From Halobacillus yeomjeoni (GTDB lineage: Bacteria > Bacillota > Bacilli > Bacillales > Halobacillaceae): a DNA stretch of 59,015 bases. The number at the start of each line of letters is the position of its first letter. The stretch's first letter is position 1. A program made the position numbers and the translations under genes. Of the stretch, positions 9,647 to 18,807 are shown in pieces. The stretch spans positions 1 through 59,015 of the forward strand of contig NZ_JAIVAI010000009.1 of NCBI RefSeq assembly GCF_020171525.1. Reading direction: 5' to 3'. Under the pieces are notes generated by a model. That model ran no database searches and had not been told where the DNA came from. It saw nothing but the letters and a program-made list of their open reading frames with translations.

Positions 9647-10834
9647 ATGATAAAATACACGGCGATTGTTCTTGCAGCCGGACAAGGGAAGCGGATGAAA
9701 GCCGGGCGCAATAAACAATTTATGATGATCAATCGACAACCTTTGATCATCCACACACTTTCCGCTTTTGAAAAAGACGAGTGGTGTGAAGAAATCGTAC
9801 TTGTCACCAATTCCAAGGAGCGAGCAGAAATGGAAGAGCTGCTTCGTATGAACTCTTTCCATAAGAGCATTCGACTCGTCGATGGTGGAAAGGAAAGACA
9901 AGACAGCGTATTTGCAGGTTTGCAAGCGATAGAAAATACAGAAATACCTGTACTTATCCATGATGGTGCGCGTCCATTCATTAAACAACAGTCCCTGCAC
10001 GAACTTGCCAGGCAAGCAGATGAAAAAGAAGCGGCTCTTTTAGCCGTAAGGGTTACAGATACAATAAAACAAAAGAGAAACGACGGTTTGACCACATTAG
10101 ACCGTAACCATTTATGGGCAGCGCAGACCCCGCAGGCTTTTGCATACGCACTCATTTATCGTGCGCATCAAGAAGCCAAGGAAAGTGGATACTACGGAAC
10201 AGATGATGCCTCATTAGTTGAACGTTCCGGTAGAGATGTCGCTATCGTCGAAGGTAGTTATGACAATATTAAATTGACGACACCGGAAGATTTACATAAG
10301 GCAGAGGCTTTTGTGAAAAAACAACAACAGATGGAGGGATCTTCAATGTTTCGTATTGGTCAAGGATTTGATGTCCATCAACTGACAGATGGGCGGAAAT
10401 GCATCATCGGAGGAATAGAGATTCCTTACGAGAAAGGGCTGTTAGGACATTCAGATGCGGATGTGCTCCTTCATACGATTGCTGATGCCTGCCTGGGTGC
10501 AGTTGGAGAAGGGGACATCGGTAAACACTTTCCTGATACGTCCGATGAATTCAAGGATGCGGATTCGGGCAAGCTTTTACAGCATGTTTGGGGCATTGTG
10601 ACACAAAAAGGATATGAGTTAGGCAACCTCGATTGTACGGTTATTGCTCAAGCACCTAAAATGGCTCCGTATATAGAAGAAATCCGCAGCAATATCGCTT
10701 CATTACTAGACACGGATATCGGCCGGATCAATGTCAAAGCGACCACTACCGAAAAGCTGGGGTTCACTGGACGCAAAGAGGGGATTGCCTCTCAAGCCGT
10801 AGTCCTTTTGCAAAACAATCAACAAACTAAATAA
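9647..10834 (+). CDS. ispDF: Bifunctional IspD-IspF, MEP isoprenoid pathway
   Basis: One open frame of 395 codons encodes two enzymes of the non-mevalonate pathway. Residues 1-233 are MEP cytidylyltransferase IspD ([16 protein letters not shown] near 9, DGARPF near 107, TTPEDL near 213). From residue 234 follows 2,4-cyclodiphosphate synthase IspF (metal ligands in [22 protein letters not shown], and [12 protein letters not shown] near the end). In B. subtilis these are separate adjacent genes; here no stop codon separates them, and only about eight residues link the domains. Both halves are full length, so this is not a decayed gene. IspF may also start internally (see 10333). ATG 9647 fits AGGA at 9635; ATG 9638 is possible. 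Confidence 0.88.
   Translation: MIKYTAIVLAAGQGKRMKAGRNKQFMMINRQPLIIHTLSAFEKDEWCEEIVLVTNSKERAEMEELLRMNSFHKSIRLVDGGKERQDSVFAGLQAIENTEIPVLIHDGARPFIKQQSLHELARQADEKEAALLAVRVTDTIKQKRNDGLTTLDRNHLWAAQTPQAFAYALIYRAHQEAKESGYYGTDDASLVERSGRDVAIVEGSYDNIKLTTPEDLHKAEAFVKKQQQMEGSSMFRIGQGFDVHQLTDGRKCIIGGIEIPYEKGLLGHSDADVLLHTIADACLGAVGEGDIGKHFPDTSDEFKDADSGKLLQHVWGIVTQKGYELGNLDCTVIAQAPKMAPYIEEIRSNIASLLDTDIGRINVKATTTEKLGFTGRKEGIASQAVVLLQNNQQTK
10333..10348 (+). promoter_or_regulatory. Internal ribosome site and ATG for free IspF
   Basis: GGAGGGAT (10333-10340) followed five bases later by ATG 10346, in frame with ispD. Starting here gives a standard 162-residue IspF (10346-10834). It looks like the ancestral ispF start kept inside the fused frame, so both fused and free IspF may be made. 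Confidence 0.6.
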
Positions 10835-10890
10835 AAAAATGATAAAATAGTACAAAGATACAGAACGGTGAAGTCGAAAGGAGAACAACT

Positions 10891-12360
10891 ATGTCAAACG
10901 AAGTACGCGTGCGCTATGCACCAAGTCCAACAGGTCATCTCCATATCGGAAATGCGAGGACGGCATTATTCAATTATCTTTATGCGAAGCATGCCGGCGG
11001 AAAGATGATCATTCGTATTGAAGATACCGATGCAAAACGAAATGTAGAAGGCGGCGAAGAAAGCCAGCTGAATTATTTGAAGTGGCTGGGTATCGAGTGG
11101 GAAGAGAGCCCGGAGAAGGGTGGAGAATACGGCCCATATCGTCAAATGGAGCGTCTGGATATCTATCAGAAGTATGTTGATGATTTATTGGAACGCGGTC
11201 TTGCTTATAAATGTTATATGACCGAAGAAGAGCTTGAAGCGGAACGTGAAGCTCAAATCGCTCGCGGAGAAGCTCCAAAGTATTCCGGTGCTCATAGCGA
11301 TTTGACTCAAGAACAACGGGAACAATTCGAAGAAGAAGGCCGTCAGCCGAGTATCCGCATTCGTGTCCCTGAAAACACAACGTATACATTCAATGACATT
11401 GTCCGTGGGGATATTACATTTGAATCCAGTGACTTCGGAGACTGGGTGATTGTTAAGAAGAACGGAACACCAACGTATAACTTTGCAGTAGCAATTGATG
11501 ATCACCTGATGGCTATTTCCCATGTGCTTCGCGGAGAAGAACACATCTCCAACACACCGAAGCAGATGATGGTTTATGAAGCATTCGGGTGGGAGCCTCC
11601 GAAATTCGGACACATGACATTGATCTTGAATGAAAACCGTAAAAAATTGAGTAAACGTGATGAACATATACTTCAGTTTATTGAACAGTATAAGAATCTG
11701 GGATATTTACCAGAGGCGTTGTTCAACTTCATTACGTTGCTTGGATGGTCTCCAGTAGGAGAAGAGGAGATTTTCACCCAGGACGAATTGATTGATATCT
11801 TTGATGCCGATCGTTTGTCTACATCTCCAGCGGTCTTCGATCAAGCGAAGCTGAAGTGGATGAACAACCAATATATTAAAGCTGCAGACTTCAACCGTGT
11901 AGTAGATCTGACTCTTCCATACCTGGTCGAAGCCGGGCGACTGCCTGAAGATATGTCTGATGAAGATCGCAAATGGGCTCATGAATTGATCGCCCTTTAT
12001 CAAGAGCAGTTGAACTATGGCGCGGAAATCGTAGAATTGACGGATTTATTCTTCAAGCAAGAAATTCAATATGATGAAGAAGCGATGGCAGTATTGGAAG
12101 GGGAACAAGTTCCTGAAGTTCTTGAGACGTTCAAAAAGAATTTGCAGGAGCTGGATGAATTTACTCCTGACAATATCAAAGCTCAAATCAAAGCAGTGCA
12201 AAAAGAAACAGGACACAAGGGCAAGAAGCTGTTTATGCCTGTTCGTGTCGCGACTACAGGCCAGATGCATGGACCTGAACTGCCAAATGCCATTCATTTG
12301 TTAGGACTTGAAACGGTTACTGTGCGTCTCGACGATGTATTGAGCAAACTTCAAGGCTGA
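10891..12360 (+). CDS. gltX: Glutamate--tRNA ligase
   Basis: This 489-residue class I synthetase charges tRNA-Glu; in Bacillales it usually also misacylates tRNA-Gln for later amidation. The HIGN motif is at 18-21 and KLSKR at 252-256; the C-terminal anticodon-binding helical domain is complete. ATG 10891 follows AAAGGAGAA at a normal distance. It lies 56 bases after ispDF with no terminator between them, and the cysE promoter begins five bases after its stop. Confidence 0.97.
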   Translation: MSNEVRVRYAPSPTGHLHIGNARTALFNYLYAKHAGGKMIIRIEDTDAKRNVEGGEESQLNYLKWLGIEWEESPEKGGEYGPYRQMERLDIYQKYVDDLLERGLAYKCYMTEEELEAEREAQIARGEAPKYSGAHSDLTQEQREQFEEEGRQPSIRIRVPENTTYTFNDIVRGDITFESSDFGDWVIVKKNGTPTYNFAVAIDDHLMAISHVLRGEEHISNTPKQMMVYEAFGWEPPKFGHMTLILNENRKKLSKRDEHILQFIEQYKNLGYLPEALFNFITLLGWSPVGEEEIFTQDELIDIFDADRLSTSPAVFDQAKLKWMNNQYIKAADFNRVVDLTLPYLVEAGRLPEDMSDEDRKWAHELIALYQEQLNYGAEIVELTDLFFKQEIQYDEEAMAVLEGEQVPEVLETFKKNLQELDEFTPDNIKAQIKAVQKETGHKGKKLFMPVRVATTGQMHGPELPNAIHLLGLETVTVRLDDVLSKLQG

Positions 12361-12364
12361 ATTG

Positions 12365-12393
12365 TTCACAAATCGGTGACGATGTCATATAGT
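12365..12393 (+). promoter_or_regulatory. Sigma-A promoter of cysE-cysS
   Basis: TTCACA (12365-12370), a 17-bp spacer, TATAGT (12388-12393). It starts just after the gltX stop codon and would produce an RNA that begins shortly before T-box stem I. Confidence 0.75.
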
Positions 12394-12404
12394 AAAGATA
12401 CCTA

Positions 12405-12639
12405 TAAGTAACGTTGATGAGGAGAAGTAAAAGAGTAGATCCTTACCCAGAGAGAACCACCCTCGGCTGAAAGTGGTTTTTTGGAAACTCTTTGAAATGC
12501 ACCTCGGAGTCTTCTTCCGAAATTAAGTAGGATGGAGCGGGTCCCTTCCGTTATCGAGGCTGAGTGGGGAATCGTTTCCCAAACAGAGTGGAACCACGCT
12601 GACGCGTCTCTGTGCCTATGTGCACAGGGGCGCTTTTTT
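12405..12639 (+). promoter_or_regulatory. T-box leader, cysteine specifier, upstream of cysE
   Basis: The 322-base gap between gltX and cysE is a T-box. The conserved T-box sequence AGAGTGGAACCACGC is at 12585-12599. Stem I is closed by GGAGAAG (12421-12427) with CTTCTTCC; within it GAAATGCACC places the specifier TGC at 12498-12500, reading cysteine. A terminator hairpin follows. Uncharged tRNA-Cys would pair with the specifier and the T-box bulge and allow read-through into cysE-cysS. The outer boundaries are approximate. Confidence 0.93.
12604..12639 (+). terminator. T-box conditional terminator
   Basis: A 12-bp stem (12604-12615 with 12622-12633) with two G-U pairs, then six T. It competes with the antiterminator made with the T-box sequence at 12585-12599. 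Confidence 0.92.
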
Positions 12640-12682
12640 ATTCCACCGTATTGTGCTTAGTACATCAAAAGGAGGAGCAAGT

Positions 12683-13345
12683 ATGGGACTTTTTAAGATG
12701 TTTAAAGAAGATGTCGAAGTTGTCTTTGATCAAGATCCTGCTGCTCGTGCTTATTTTGAAGTTATTCTGACCTATTCCGGTCTACATGCAATCTGGGCCC
12801 ACCGGGTGGCGCACGCTTGTTACAAGCGCAAGTTCTTCTTTTTAGCGAGAGTGATTTCCCAAATCAGCCGCTTTTTAACCGGCATAGAAATCCACCCTGG
12901 TGCGAAAATAGGACGTCGCTTTTTCATTGATCACGGAATGGGTGTTGTCATTGGAGAAACATGTGAAATAGGAGATAACGTCACGATTTTTCAAGGAGTC
13001 ACATTAGGAGGCACAGGGAAAGAAAAAGGGAAACGTCACCCCACCCTGCTCGATAACTCACTAGTGGCTACAGGCGCCAAGGTGCTCGGCTCCATCACGA
13101 TTGGTGAAAATTCCAAGGTTGGTGCAGGTTCAGTCGTTTTGAAAGATGTGCCGGATAATTCTACAGTCGTTGGTATTCCCGGCCATGTCGTCATTCAGGA
13201 TGGTAAAAAGGTGCAGCAAAAAGATTTGGAACACCATAAACTCCCGGATCCCGTATATGACCGCCTGAATCAACTGGAAAAAGATATTGCGCGATTACAG
13301 GAAGAATTAAAAGAAGCTAAAGGAGTGAATCAAAATGAGTATTAA
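12683..13345 (+). CDS. cysE: Serine O-acetyltransferase
   Basis: CysE makes O-acetyl-L-serine from serine and acetyl-CoA, the first step of cysteine synthesis. The 220-residue chain has an N-terminal helical part and a left-handed beta helix of hexapeptide repeats, with the catalytic-type histidine in [12 protein letters not shown] and the [10 protein letters not shown] loop. It is shorter than the enterobacterial enzyme, as usual in Bacillales. ATG 12683 follows AAAGGAGGAG. It overlaps cysS by 11 bases, so supply and tRNA charging of cysteine are co-regulated by the T-box. Confidence 0.95.
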   Translation: MGLFKMFKEDVEVVFDQDPAARAYFEVILTYSGLHAIWAHRVAHACYKRKFFFLARVISQISRFLTGIEIHPGAKIGRRFFIDHGMGVVIGETCEIGDNVTIFQGVTLGGTGKEKGKRHPTLLDNSLVATGAKVLGSITIGENSKVGAGSVVLKDVPDNSTVVGIPGHVVIQDGKKVQQKDLEHHKLPDPVYDRLNQLEKDIARLQEELKEAKGVNQNEY

Positions 13346-14735
13346 TATTTATAACACCCTGACTCGTAAAAAAGAGCCTTTCCAGCCACTGGAAGAAGGC
13401 AAAGTGAAAATGTATGTCTGCGGTCCCACGGTGTATAACTACATTCATATCGGGAACGCGCGGCCGGCGATCGTTTTTGATACCGTAAGACGTTATTTCG
13501 AATATCGGGGCTATGACGTTCACTACGTTTTGAATTTCACTGATGTGGATGACAAGTTGATCAAAGCAGCGAATGAAATGGGAGAAGAAGTGCCGGATAT
13601 CGCCAACCGTTTCATCAAAGCTTATAAAGAAGACGTCGGAGCTCTTGGGGTACAAGAAGCTGTGGACCACCCGAGAGTGACAGAAAACATGAATGAAATC
13701 ATCGAGTTCATCGAAGGATTGATTGAAAAAGGTTTCGCATACGAAGCGGGAGGGGACGTTTATTTCCGCACTCGTTCGTTCGATAATTACGGAAAGCTTT
13801 CCCATCAATCCATAGATGAGCTGCGCTCGGGAGCACGAATTGAAGTTGGCGACAAAAAAGAAGATCCGCTTGACTTCACGCTATGGAAAGATGCAAAACC
13901 AGGTGAAATCTCCTGGGAGAGCCCTTGGGGAACTGGACGTCCGGGCTGGCATATTGAATGTTCAGCAATGGCTAAAAAGTATTTAGGAGATACCATCGAT
14001 ATTCATGCGGGAGGGCAGGACCTGACTTTTCCTCACCACGAAAATGAAATCGCACAGTCTGAGGCATACAATGGATCTTCTTTTGCCCGTTATTGGATGC
14101 ATAATGGGTATATTAATATCGAGAATGAAAAAATGTCGAAGTCACTTGGGAATTTCGTGCTCGCACATGACTTGGTGAAGAAGCATGACCCGCAAGTCAT
14201 ACGTTTCTTCATGCTGAGTGTGCAATATCGCCATCCGATCAACTTCAGTGATGAACTTCTAAGAGGTGCAAAAAACAGTTTTGATCGAATTAAAAATGGT
14301 TTCGAAAATGTGAAACACCGCAAAAAGACCAGCTTGAACCTCCAGGAAAATCACAAAGAGTGGATCGAAGAAATCGACAGCTACAAAGAAAAGTTCATTC
14401 AAGAGATGGACGATGATTTCAATACGGCGAATGCCATATCTGTGATCTTTGACCTGACGAAATCAGCAAACCTTTATCTTCAAGGGGAACAAACGCATAC
14501 AGAAGTCCTCGAATCCTATGAGCAAACGTTCAAAGAGCTGATGAACGTCCTTGGGATTGAACTTGAAACGCAGGAAGAACTGCTGGATGAGGAAATCGAG
14601 GCCCTTCTTGAAGAACGCGTGTTGGCGAGAAAACAACGCAATTTTGAACGTGCCGATCAAATTCGGGATGAGTTGAAAGCTCGCAACATCATTCTCGAGG
14701 ATACCTCTCAAGGGACACGATGGAAGCGGGGTTAA
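13335..14735 (+). CDS. cysS: Cysteine--tRNA ligase
   Basis: A 466-residue class I synthetase. The zinc-site Cys29 is in [13 protein letters not shown] with HIGN at 38-41, KMSKS is at 266-270, and further zinc ligands appear in HIECSAMA and the HHENEIAQ segment. The start lies inside the 3' end of cysE (11-base overlap) with AGGAGTG as ribosome site. mrnC follows three bases after its stop. Confidence 0.97.
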   Translation: MSINIYNTLTRKKEPFQPLEEGKVKMYVCGPTVYNYIHIGNARPAIVFDTVRRYFEYRGYDVHYVLNFTDVDDKLIKAANEMGEEVPDIANRFIKAYKEDVGALGVQEAVDHPRVTENMNEIIEFIEGLIEKGFAYEAGGDVYFRTRSFDNYGKLSHQSIDELRSGARIEVGDKKEDPLDFTLWKDAKPGEISWESPWGTGRPGWHIECSAMAKKYLGDTIDIHAGGQDLTFPHHENEIAQSEAYNGSSFARYWMHNGYINIENEKMSKSLGNFVLAHDLVKKHDPQVIRFFMLSVQYRHPINFSDELLRGAKNSFDRIKNGFENVKHRKKTSLNLQENHKEWIEEIDSYKEKFIQEMDDDFNTANAISVIFDLTKSANLYLQGEQTHTEVLESYEQTFKELMNVLGIELETQEELLDEEIEALLEERVLARKQRNFERADQIRDELKARNIILEDTSQGTRWKRG

Positions 14736-14738
14736 ATC

Positions 14739-15146
14739 ATGGAAAACGTTAAACAAATGAAAAGCCTCGCCTTAGCTTATATGGGGGACGCTGTATATGA
14801 GCTGCACGTAAGGCATCATTTATTGAACTCCGGAAAAATCAAACCTCAAAACCTTCACCAGGCAGCCATTCAATTCGTTTCTGCTGTTTCTCAGGCTGAA
14901 GTGGTGAAAAAGTGGAAAGAACGAGAGGTTTTGACACAGGAGGAGGAAGGGGTGCTCAGACGAGGCCGTAATGCCAAGTCTGGGTCAGTCCCTAAGAGTA
15001 CGGATGTACAAACATACAGATATTCAACGGCTTTTGAAGCTGTTTTAGGCTACCTTTATTTATCGGGTAAGACAGAACGTCTCGACACTTTAATCAAAGA
15101 CGCAATTCAAATTGTTGAGGAAGGGAGTGGAAACAATGAAAGATGA
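14739..15146 (+). CDS. mrnC: Mini-ribonuclease III (23S rRNA maturation)
   Basis: The 135-residue protein is an RNase III catalytic domain without a double-stranded RNA-binding domain. It shows the signature AYMGDAVYELHVRHHLL near residue 12 with the metal-binding Asp and later Glu near the C-terminus (FEAVLGYLYL). In B. subtilis Mini-III trims both ends of 23S rRNA with help from L3. Its end overlaps rlmB by 11 bases, grouping two 23S rRNA enzymes. Confidence 0.94.
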   Translation: MENVKQMKSLALAYMGDAVYELHVRHHLLNSGKIKPQNLHQAAIQFVSAVSQAEVVKKWKEREVLTQEEEGVLRRGRNAKSGSVPKSTDVQTYRYSTAFEAVLGYLYLSGKTERLDTLIKDAIQIVEEGSGNNER

Positions 15147-15879
15147 ATGGATCATAGGAAAAAACTCTGTACAGGAAGCCTTAAGATCAGGACGAGCGAT
15201 CAATAAAGTGTTTTTGTCCGATCAGCTTCAACCACAGGCATCAAAGAAAATTGAGCAGCTTGCGAAGCAAAGCGGGGTAATCGCGCAAAAAGTGCCGAAG
15301 AAAAAAATTGACCAATTGGTTGAAGGGAATCACCAGGGTGTAGCCGCGTCCGTTGCTGCCTACGAATATAGCGATTTGGAAGATCTGTTTGCTAAAGCAG
15401 AGGAAAAAGGAGAGGCTCCATTTTTCATAATCTGCGATGAAATTGAAGATCCGCACAACCTGGGATCTATTTTAAGAACGGCGGATGCCAGTGGTGCCCA
15501 TGGTGTCATCATTCCGAAGCGGAGGTCCGTTTCTTTGACAAGTACCGTAGCGAAAACCTCCACTGGAGCTATTGAATACATCCCGGTAGCCCGGGTGACG
15601 AACCTGGCACGGACAATCGAAGAGCTGAAAGAGCGGTTTGTCTGGGTGGTAGGTACAGATGCGGATGGAACAGAGGACTACCGTCAACTGGATGGTTCGA
15701 TGCCGATTGCTTTAGTCATTGGAAGTGAAGGGCGCGGCATGAGCCGGCTTACGAAGGAAAAGTGTGATTGGACGGTCAGCCTTCCAATGGCAGGGGAAGT
15801 GACGTCTTTGAATGCATCTGTTGCAGCTTCTTTATTGATGTATGAAGTTTATAGAAAGCGTCACCCCCTGGGTGATTAA
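15136..15879 (+). CDS. rlmB: 23S rRNA 2'-O-methyltransferase, TrmH/RlmB family
   Basis: The 247-residue SPOUT enzyme has an N-terminal substrate-binding domain (about 1-80) and a C-terminal knotted methyltransferase domain with DEIEDPHNLGSILRTADA, VIGSEGRGMS and LPMAGEVTSLNASVAAS, the three SAM-binding and catalytic motifs. ATG 15136 was chosen over the earlier ATG 15112 because GGAAGGGAGTGG precedes it and homologues begin there. The predicted target is G2251 (E. coli numbering) or a related 23S guanosine. Confidence 0.93.
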   Translation: MKDEWIIGKNSVQEALRSGRAINKVFLSDQLQPQASKKIEQLAKQSGVIAQKVPKKKIDQLVEGNHQGVAASVAAYEYSDLEDLFAKAEEKGEAPFFIICDEIEDPHNLGSILRTADASGAHGVIIPKRRSVSLTSTVAKTSTGAIEYIPVARVTNLARTIEELKERFVWVVGTDADGTEDYRQLDGSMPIALVIGSEGRGMSRLTKEKCDWTVSLPMAGEVTSLNASVAASLLMYEVYRKRHPLGD

Positions 15880-15882
15880 TGT

Positions 15883-16392
15883 ATGATTGTTTTAATAGTG
15901 GACGGGTATAACATGATCGGCGCATGGCCGGAATTGAAAAGGCTCCGGGAAAAAGATTTAGGTCAGGCCAGAGACCTTTTGATTGAAATGATGGCGGAAT
16001 ATCAATCCTATACCGGTGATCGGATCATCGTTGTTTTTGATGCCTACCACGTCCGTGGCATTGAAAAAGTCCAAAAAGATTATAAAGTGGAAGTCTTGTT
16101 TACTAAAGAAAATGAAACCGCTGATGAACGAATTGAAAAATTAGCAGGTGAATTGAACGATGTCCGGACGCAGGTGTATGTTGCCACTTCCGATTACGCA
16201 GAACAACGGACGATTTTCGGACAGGGGGCTTTCCGTAAGTCTGCCAGAGAATTGTATATTGAAGTGAAAAACATAGAAAGACAAATCGAAAGTGACGTAG
16301 AAACTCACAATCAGGTTAAACATCAGCCGAAAATACCGATGAAAGAAGAAGTAAGGGAATTATTTGAGAAATGGCGGCGAGGAGATAAATAA
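15883..16392 (+). CDS. rae1: Ribosome-associated endoribonuclease Rae1 (YacP, NYN domain)
   Basis: A 169-residue NYN/PIN-like nuclease with LIVDGYNMIGAW near residue 4, VFDAYH near 48, and further acidic residues (ETADERIE, ATSDYAEQR) that make up the metal site. In B. subtilis YacP/Rae1 enters the ribosomal A site and cleaves mRNA during translation. It starts three bases after rlmB and is the last gene of the cysE operon; the sigH promoter follows. Confidence 0.9.
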   Translation: MIVLIVDGYNMIGAWPELKRLREKDLGQARDLLIEMMAEYQSYTGDRIIVVFDAYHVRGIEKVQKDYKVEVLFTKENETADERIEKLAGELNDVRTQVYVATSDYAEQRTIFGQGAFRKSARELYIEVKNIERQIESDVETHNQVKHQPKIPMKEEVRELFEKWRRGDK

Positions 16393-16405
16393 TTCTGACA
16401 ACTTG

Positions 16406-16435
16406 TTGACGCTTTCAAACGCCTTACTGTATAAT
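16406..16435 (+). promoter_or_regulatory. Sigma-A promoter of sigH
   Basis: TTGACG (16406-16411), an 18-bp spacer, TATAAT (16430-16435). It lies between rae1 and sigH. Confidence 0.8.
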
Positions 16436-16473
16436 ATTGCTATATTGAGGTAGCACGGTCGGGGGGATCCTGT

Positions 16474-17130
16474 GTGAGCATCATTCAAACGGAGACAGAC
16501 ACCAATGAGTTGGATCTTAGTAAATTAGATGACGAAGAAATTGTCGAACGGATCAATCAAGGACAAGTTCAAGCTCTCGATTATTTGATCAATAAGTATA
16601 AAAATTTTGTTCGCGCGAAAGCTCGGACTTATTTTCTTATTGGCGCAGATCGGGAAGATATTGTACAAGAAGGCATGATCGGTTTATACAAAGCGATTCG
16701 CGATTACCAGGAAGGTAAACTATCTTCCTTCAAAGCGTTCGCAGAACTATGTGTTACCCGTCAGATTATCACCGCTATAAAAACTGCCACCAGACAAAAA
16801 CACATTCCGTTAAATTCCTATGTTTCCTTAGACAAACCTATCTATGATGAAGAATCTGATCGTACGTTGTTAGATGTGATCGCAGGTTCAAAAGCGATCG
16901 ACCCGCAAGAGCTGATTGTGAATAAAGAAAAATTCTCTGATATGGAAGAAAAGATTGCTGAGCTGTTGAGTGAGCTGGAGAGAAAAGTTTTGACCCTTTA
17001 CTTGGACGGGCGGTCGTATCAAGAAATCTCGGTAGAATTAAAGAGGCACGTCAAGTCGATTGATAATGCCTTACAGCGGGTGAAAAGAAAGCTGGAAAAA
17101 TACTTGGAAATCAGCGAAATCACTCTATGA
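16474..17130 (+). CDS. sigH: RNA polymerase sigma-H factor
   Basis: The 218-residue sigma-70 family protein has region 2 (DREDIVQEGMIGLYKAIRDY near residue 64) for -10 recognition and a C-terminal region 4 helix-turn-helix (SYQEISVELKRHVKSIDNA near residue 181). Sigma-H drives transition-state, competence and early sporulation genes. GTG 16474 follows GGGGGGATCC; GTG 16472 is out of frame. Its place between rae1 and rpmG-secE-nusG is the Bacillus order. The gene has its own promoter. Confidence 0.96.
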   Translation: MSIIQTETDTNELDLSKLDDEEIVERINQGQVQALDYLINKYKNFVRAKARTYFLIGADREDIVQEGMIGLYKAIRDYQEGKLSSFKAFAELCVTRQIITAIKTATRQKHIPLNSYVSLDKPIYDEESDRTLLDVIAGSKAIDPQELIVNKEKFSDMEEKIAELLSELERKVLTLYLDGRSYQEISVELKRHVKSIDNALQRVKRKLEKYLEISEITL

Positions 17131-17138
17131 TTGTAAGA

Positions 17139-17167
17139 TTGACAGTCTGTGACAAGAGTGCTACATT
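17139..17167 (+). promoter_or_regulatory. Sigma-A promoter of rpmG-secE
   Basis: TTGACA (17139-17144), a 17-bp spacer, TACATT (17162-17167), with TG one base before the -10 box. It starts nine bases after the sigH stop. Confidence 0.8.
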
Positions 17168-17206
17168 AATTGAGTGCAAAAACCTCTAGTAATGAGGTGG
17201 AGTGAT

Positions 17207-17356
17207 ATGAGAAAAAAAGTTAGCCTGGCCTGTGAAGAATGTTCGAGCAGGAACTATAGTTCATATAAAAATCAGACCAATCAAGCGGAACGCTTAGAAG
17301 TCCGTAAGTTTTGCAAGAGGTGCGGAAAGCACACGCTGCATCGCGAGACCAAATAG
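17207..17356 (+). CDS. rpmG: 50S ribosomal protein L33
   Basis: 49 residues with paired cysteines at 9/12 and 36/39, the zinc-binding form of L33. ATG 17207 follows TGAGGTGG; upstream in-frame ATGs lack a ribosome site and would lengthen the protein beyond the family. Bacillales carry more than one L33 gene; the one beside secE is standard. Confidence 0.93.
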   Translation: MRKKVSLACEECSSRNYSSYKNQTNQAERLEVRKFCKRCGKHTLHRETK

Positions 17357-17394
17357 AGAATGAAGCTTTGGCAGAAGTTGGGGGGATGGCATCA

Positions 17395-17571
17395 ATGTTT
17401 AAATTCTTGAAGAACGTAACTAGAGAAATGCGCAAGGTAAGCTGGCCTAAAGGACGTGAACTTTCCCGATATACAATCACTGTTTTAGCAACAGTTGCTT
17501 TTGTAGCTGTATTCTTTGGGATCGTGGACTTGGGTATTTCCGGTTTGCTTGATATGATTACTAAAGAATAG
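17395..17571 (+). CDS. secE: Preprotein translocase subunit SecE
   Basis: A 58-residue, single-span SecE with the conserved amphipathic part EMRKVSWPKGREL followed by one membrane segment. It clamps the two halves of SecY in the export channel. ATG 17395 sits ten bases after GGGGG, whereas the in-frame ATG 17386 abuts that site; the length also matches homologues. It is co-transcribed with rpmG. Confidence 0.93.
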   Translation: MFKFLKNVTREMRKVSWPKGRELSRYTITVLATVAFVAVFFGIVDLGISGLLDMITKE

Positions 17572-17586
17572 TAGAGTAATTTTTAT

Positions 17587-17594
17587 GCTATAAT
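17587..17594 (+). promoter_or_regulatory. Extended -10 promoter candidate between secE and nusG
   Basis: TGCTATAAT (TATAAT at 17589-17594) is a perfect extended -10 element, but no -35 box stands at the right distance. A start near 17601 would run straight into the terminator at 17607-17631. Confidence 0.4.
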
Positions 17595-17606
17595 AGGTGA
17601 TAGACG

Positions 17607-17631
17607 AAAAAACCCGTTCAACGGGTTTTTT
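17607..17631 (+). terminator. Intrinsic terminator between secE and nusG
   Basis: An A/T-flanked GC stem (CCCG with CGGG, extended by A-T pairs on both sides) and a T run at 17626-17631. It lies 36 bases after the secE stop and could partly separate nusG from secE. Confidence 0.8.
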
Positions 17632-17687
17632 ATGTTGGATAAAAATTGATTACAAGGGAGGGAAGGGCAAGCATTTGTCCTGATCAA

Positions 17688-18224
17688 ATGGAAAAAAGAT
17701 GGTATGTAGTTCACACCTATTCAGGTTATGAAAACAAAGTGAAGACGAACCTTGAAAAGCGTGTTGAATCTATGGGTATGGAAGATAAAATCTTCCGCGT
17801 ACTTGTCCCTGAAGACGAGGAAGCTGAAATAAAAAACGGCAAGCGCAAAGTAGCTAAGAAAAAAGTTTTCCCTGGCTACGTATTGGCTGAAATGGTCATG
17901 ACGGATGATTCATGGTATGTCGTTCGAAATACACCAGGCGTTACAGGATTTGTCGGCTCGACAGGTTCTGGTTCTAAACCGATCCCTCTCCTTCCAGAAG
18001 AAGTAGAAACCGTTCTGAAACGTATGGGTATGAACGAACAACCAAAAACCGAGGTTGACTTTGAGGTTAAAGAAAGTGTTAAAGTAACAGATGGACCTTT
18101 TGCTAATTTCACAGGTACGATTGAGTACATCGATACCGATAAACAAAAAGTGAAAGTCCATGTAAACATGTTCGGCCGGGAAACTCCGGTGGAACTAGAC
18201 TTTTCTCAAATTGAAAAATTATAA
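17688..18224 (+). CDS. nusG: Transcription termination/antitermination factor NusG
   Basis: 178 residues: an N-terminal NGN domain that rides on RNA polymerase (WYVVHTYSGYENKV near residue 5, FPGYVL near 60) and a C-terminal KOW domain (VTDGPFANFTGTIE near 125). ATG 17688 matches homologue starts (MEKRWYVVHTY). The purine-rich AAGGGAGGGAAGGG is 20 bases upstream, an unusually long gap for a ribosome site. Alternative starts further up (for example TTG 17646) would precede that site and are not plausible. Confidence 0.94.
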   Translation: MEKRWYVVHTYSGYENKVKTNLEKRVESMGMEDKIFRVLVPEDEEAEIKNGKRKVAKKKVFPGYVLAEMVMTDDSWYVVRNTPGVTGFVGSTGSGSKPIPLLPEEVETVLKRMGMNEQPKTEVDFEVKESVKVTDGPFANFTGTIEYIDTDKQKVKVHVNMFGRETPVELDFSQIEKL

Positions 18225-18243
18225 ATCATAATCAATCCCCCTC

Positions 18244-18272
18244 TTGCATTATGCTTTCAAAGATGCTAGAAT
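18244..18272 (+). promoter_or_regulatory. Promoter of rplK-rplA
   Basis: TTGCAT (18244-18249), a 17-bp spacer, TAGAAT (18267-18272), with TGC before the -10 box. About 100 bases of leader follow before rplK. Confidence 0.75.
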
Positions 18273-18327
18273 TTTTATGTTCTATATGTGCCTCGAAGGA
18301 AAGAGGCGTTAAGCATATTGCGAATGA

Positions 18328-18354
18328 GTGGGAGGGTTATGACCCTATTACCAC
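18328..18354 (+). promoter_or_regulatory. L1-binding RNA mimic in the rplK leader
   Basis: GTGG (18328-18331) pairs with CCAC (18351-18354); GGG (334-336) pairs with CCC (343-345); GA and TATTA form the internal loop between them. This copies the L1 site of 23S rRNA (helices 76-77, GGTGGGAGGC and AAATACCACC), the basis of autogenous repression of L11-L1 operons in other bacteria. A small GCCTC/GAGGC hairpin (18290-18307) precedes it. Repression by L1 is inferred, not shown. Confidence 0.75.
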
Positions 18355-18381
18355 ATCACGGACTTTAAGGAGGTGTGTCTC

Positions 18382-18807
18382 GTGGCTAAAAAAGTTATTA
18401 ATGTAGTAAAGCTTCAAATTCCTGCAGGTAAAGCGAACCCAGCACCGCCAGTTGGACCGGCACTAGGTCAAGCAGGTATTAACATCATGGGTTTCTGTAA
18501 GGAGTTTAACGCTCGTACTCAGGATCAAGCGGGTACGATCATTCCAGTTGAAATCACGGTTTATGAAGACCGTTCCTTTACATTCGTTACGAAAACTCCA
18601 CCCGCTGCTGTTCTTCTTAAGAAAGCGGCTGGTATCGAATCAGGTTCCGGTGAGCCAAACCGTAACAAAGTAGCTTCTGTTAAACGCGACCAAGTACGCG
18701 AAATCGCAGAAACGAAAATGCCTGATTTGAACGCTGCTGACGTTGAAGCTGCAATGCGCATGGTTGAAGGTACAGCGCGCAGTATGGGAATCACGATCGA
18801 AGAATAA
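18382..18807 (+). CDS. rplK: 50S ribosomal protein L11
   Basis: 141 residues with the proline-rich N-terminus ([19 protein letters not shown]) that contacts thiostrepton and the stringent factor RelA, and the C-terminal domain that binds the 1070 region of 23S rRNA. GTG 18382 follows TAAGGAGGTG; an upstream in-frame start nine bases earlier overlaps this site. Confidence 0.96.
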   Translation: MAKKVINVVKLQIPAGKANPAPPVGPALGQAGINIMGFCKEFNARTQDQAGTIIPVEITVYEDRSFTFVTKTPPAAVLLKKAAGIESGSGEPNRNKVASVKRDQVREIAETKMPDLNAADVEAAMRMVEGTARSMGITIEE

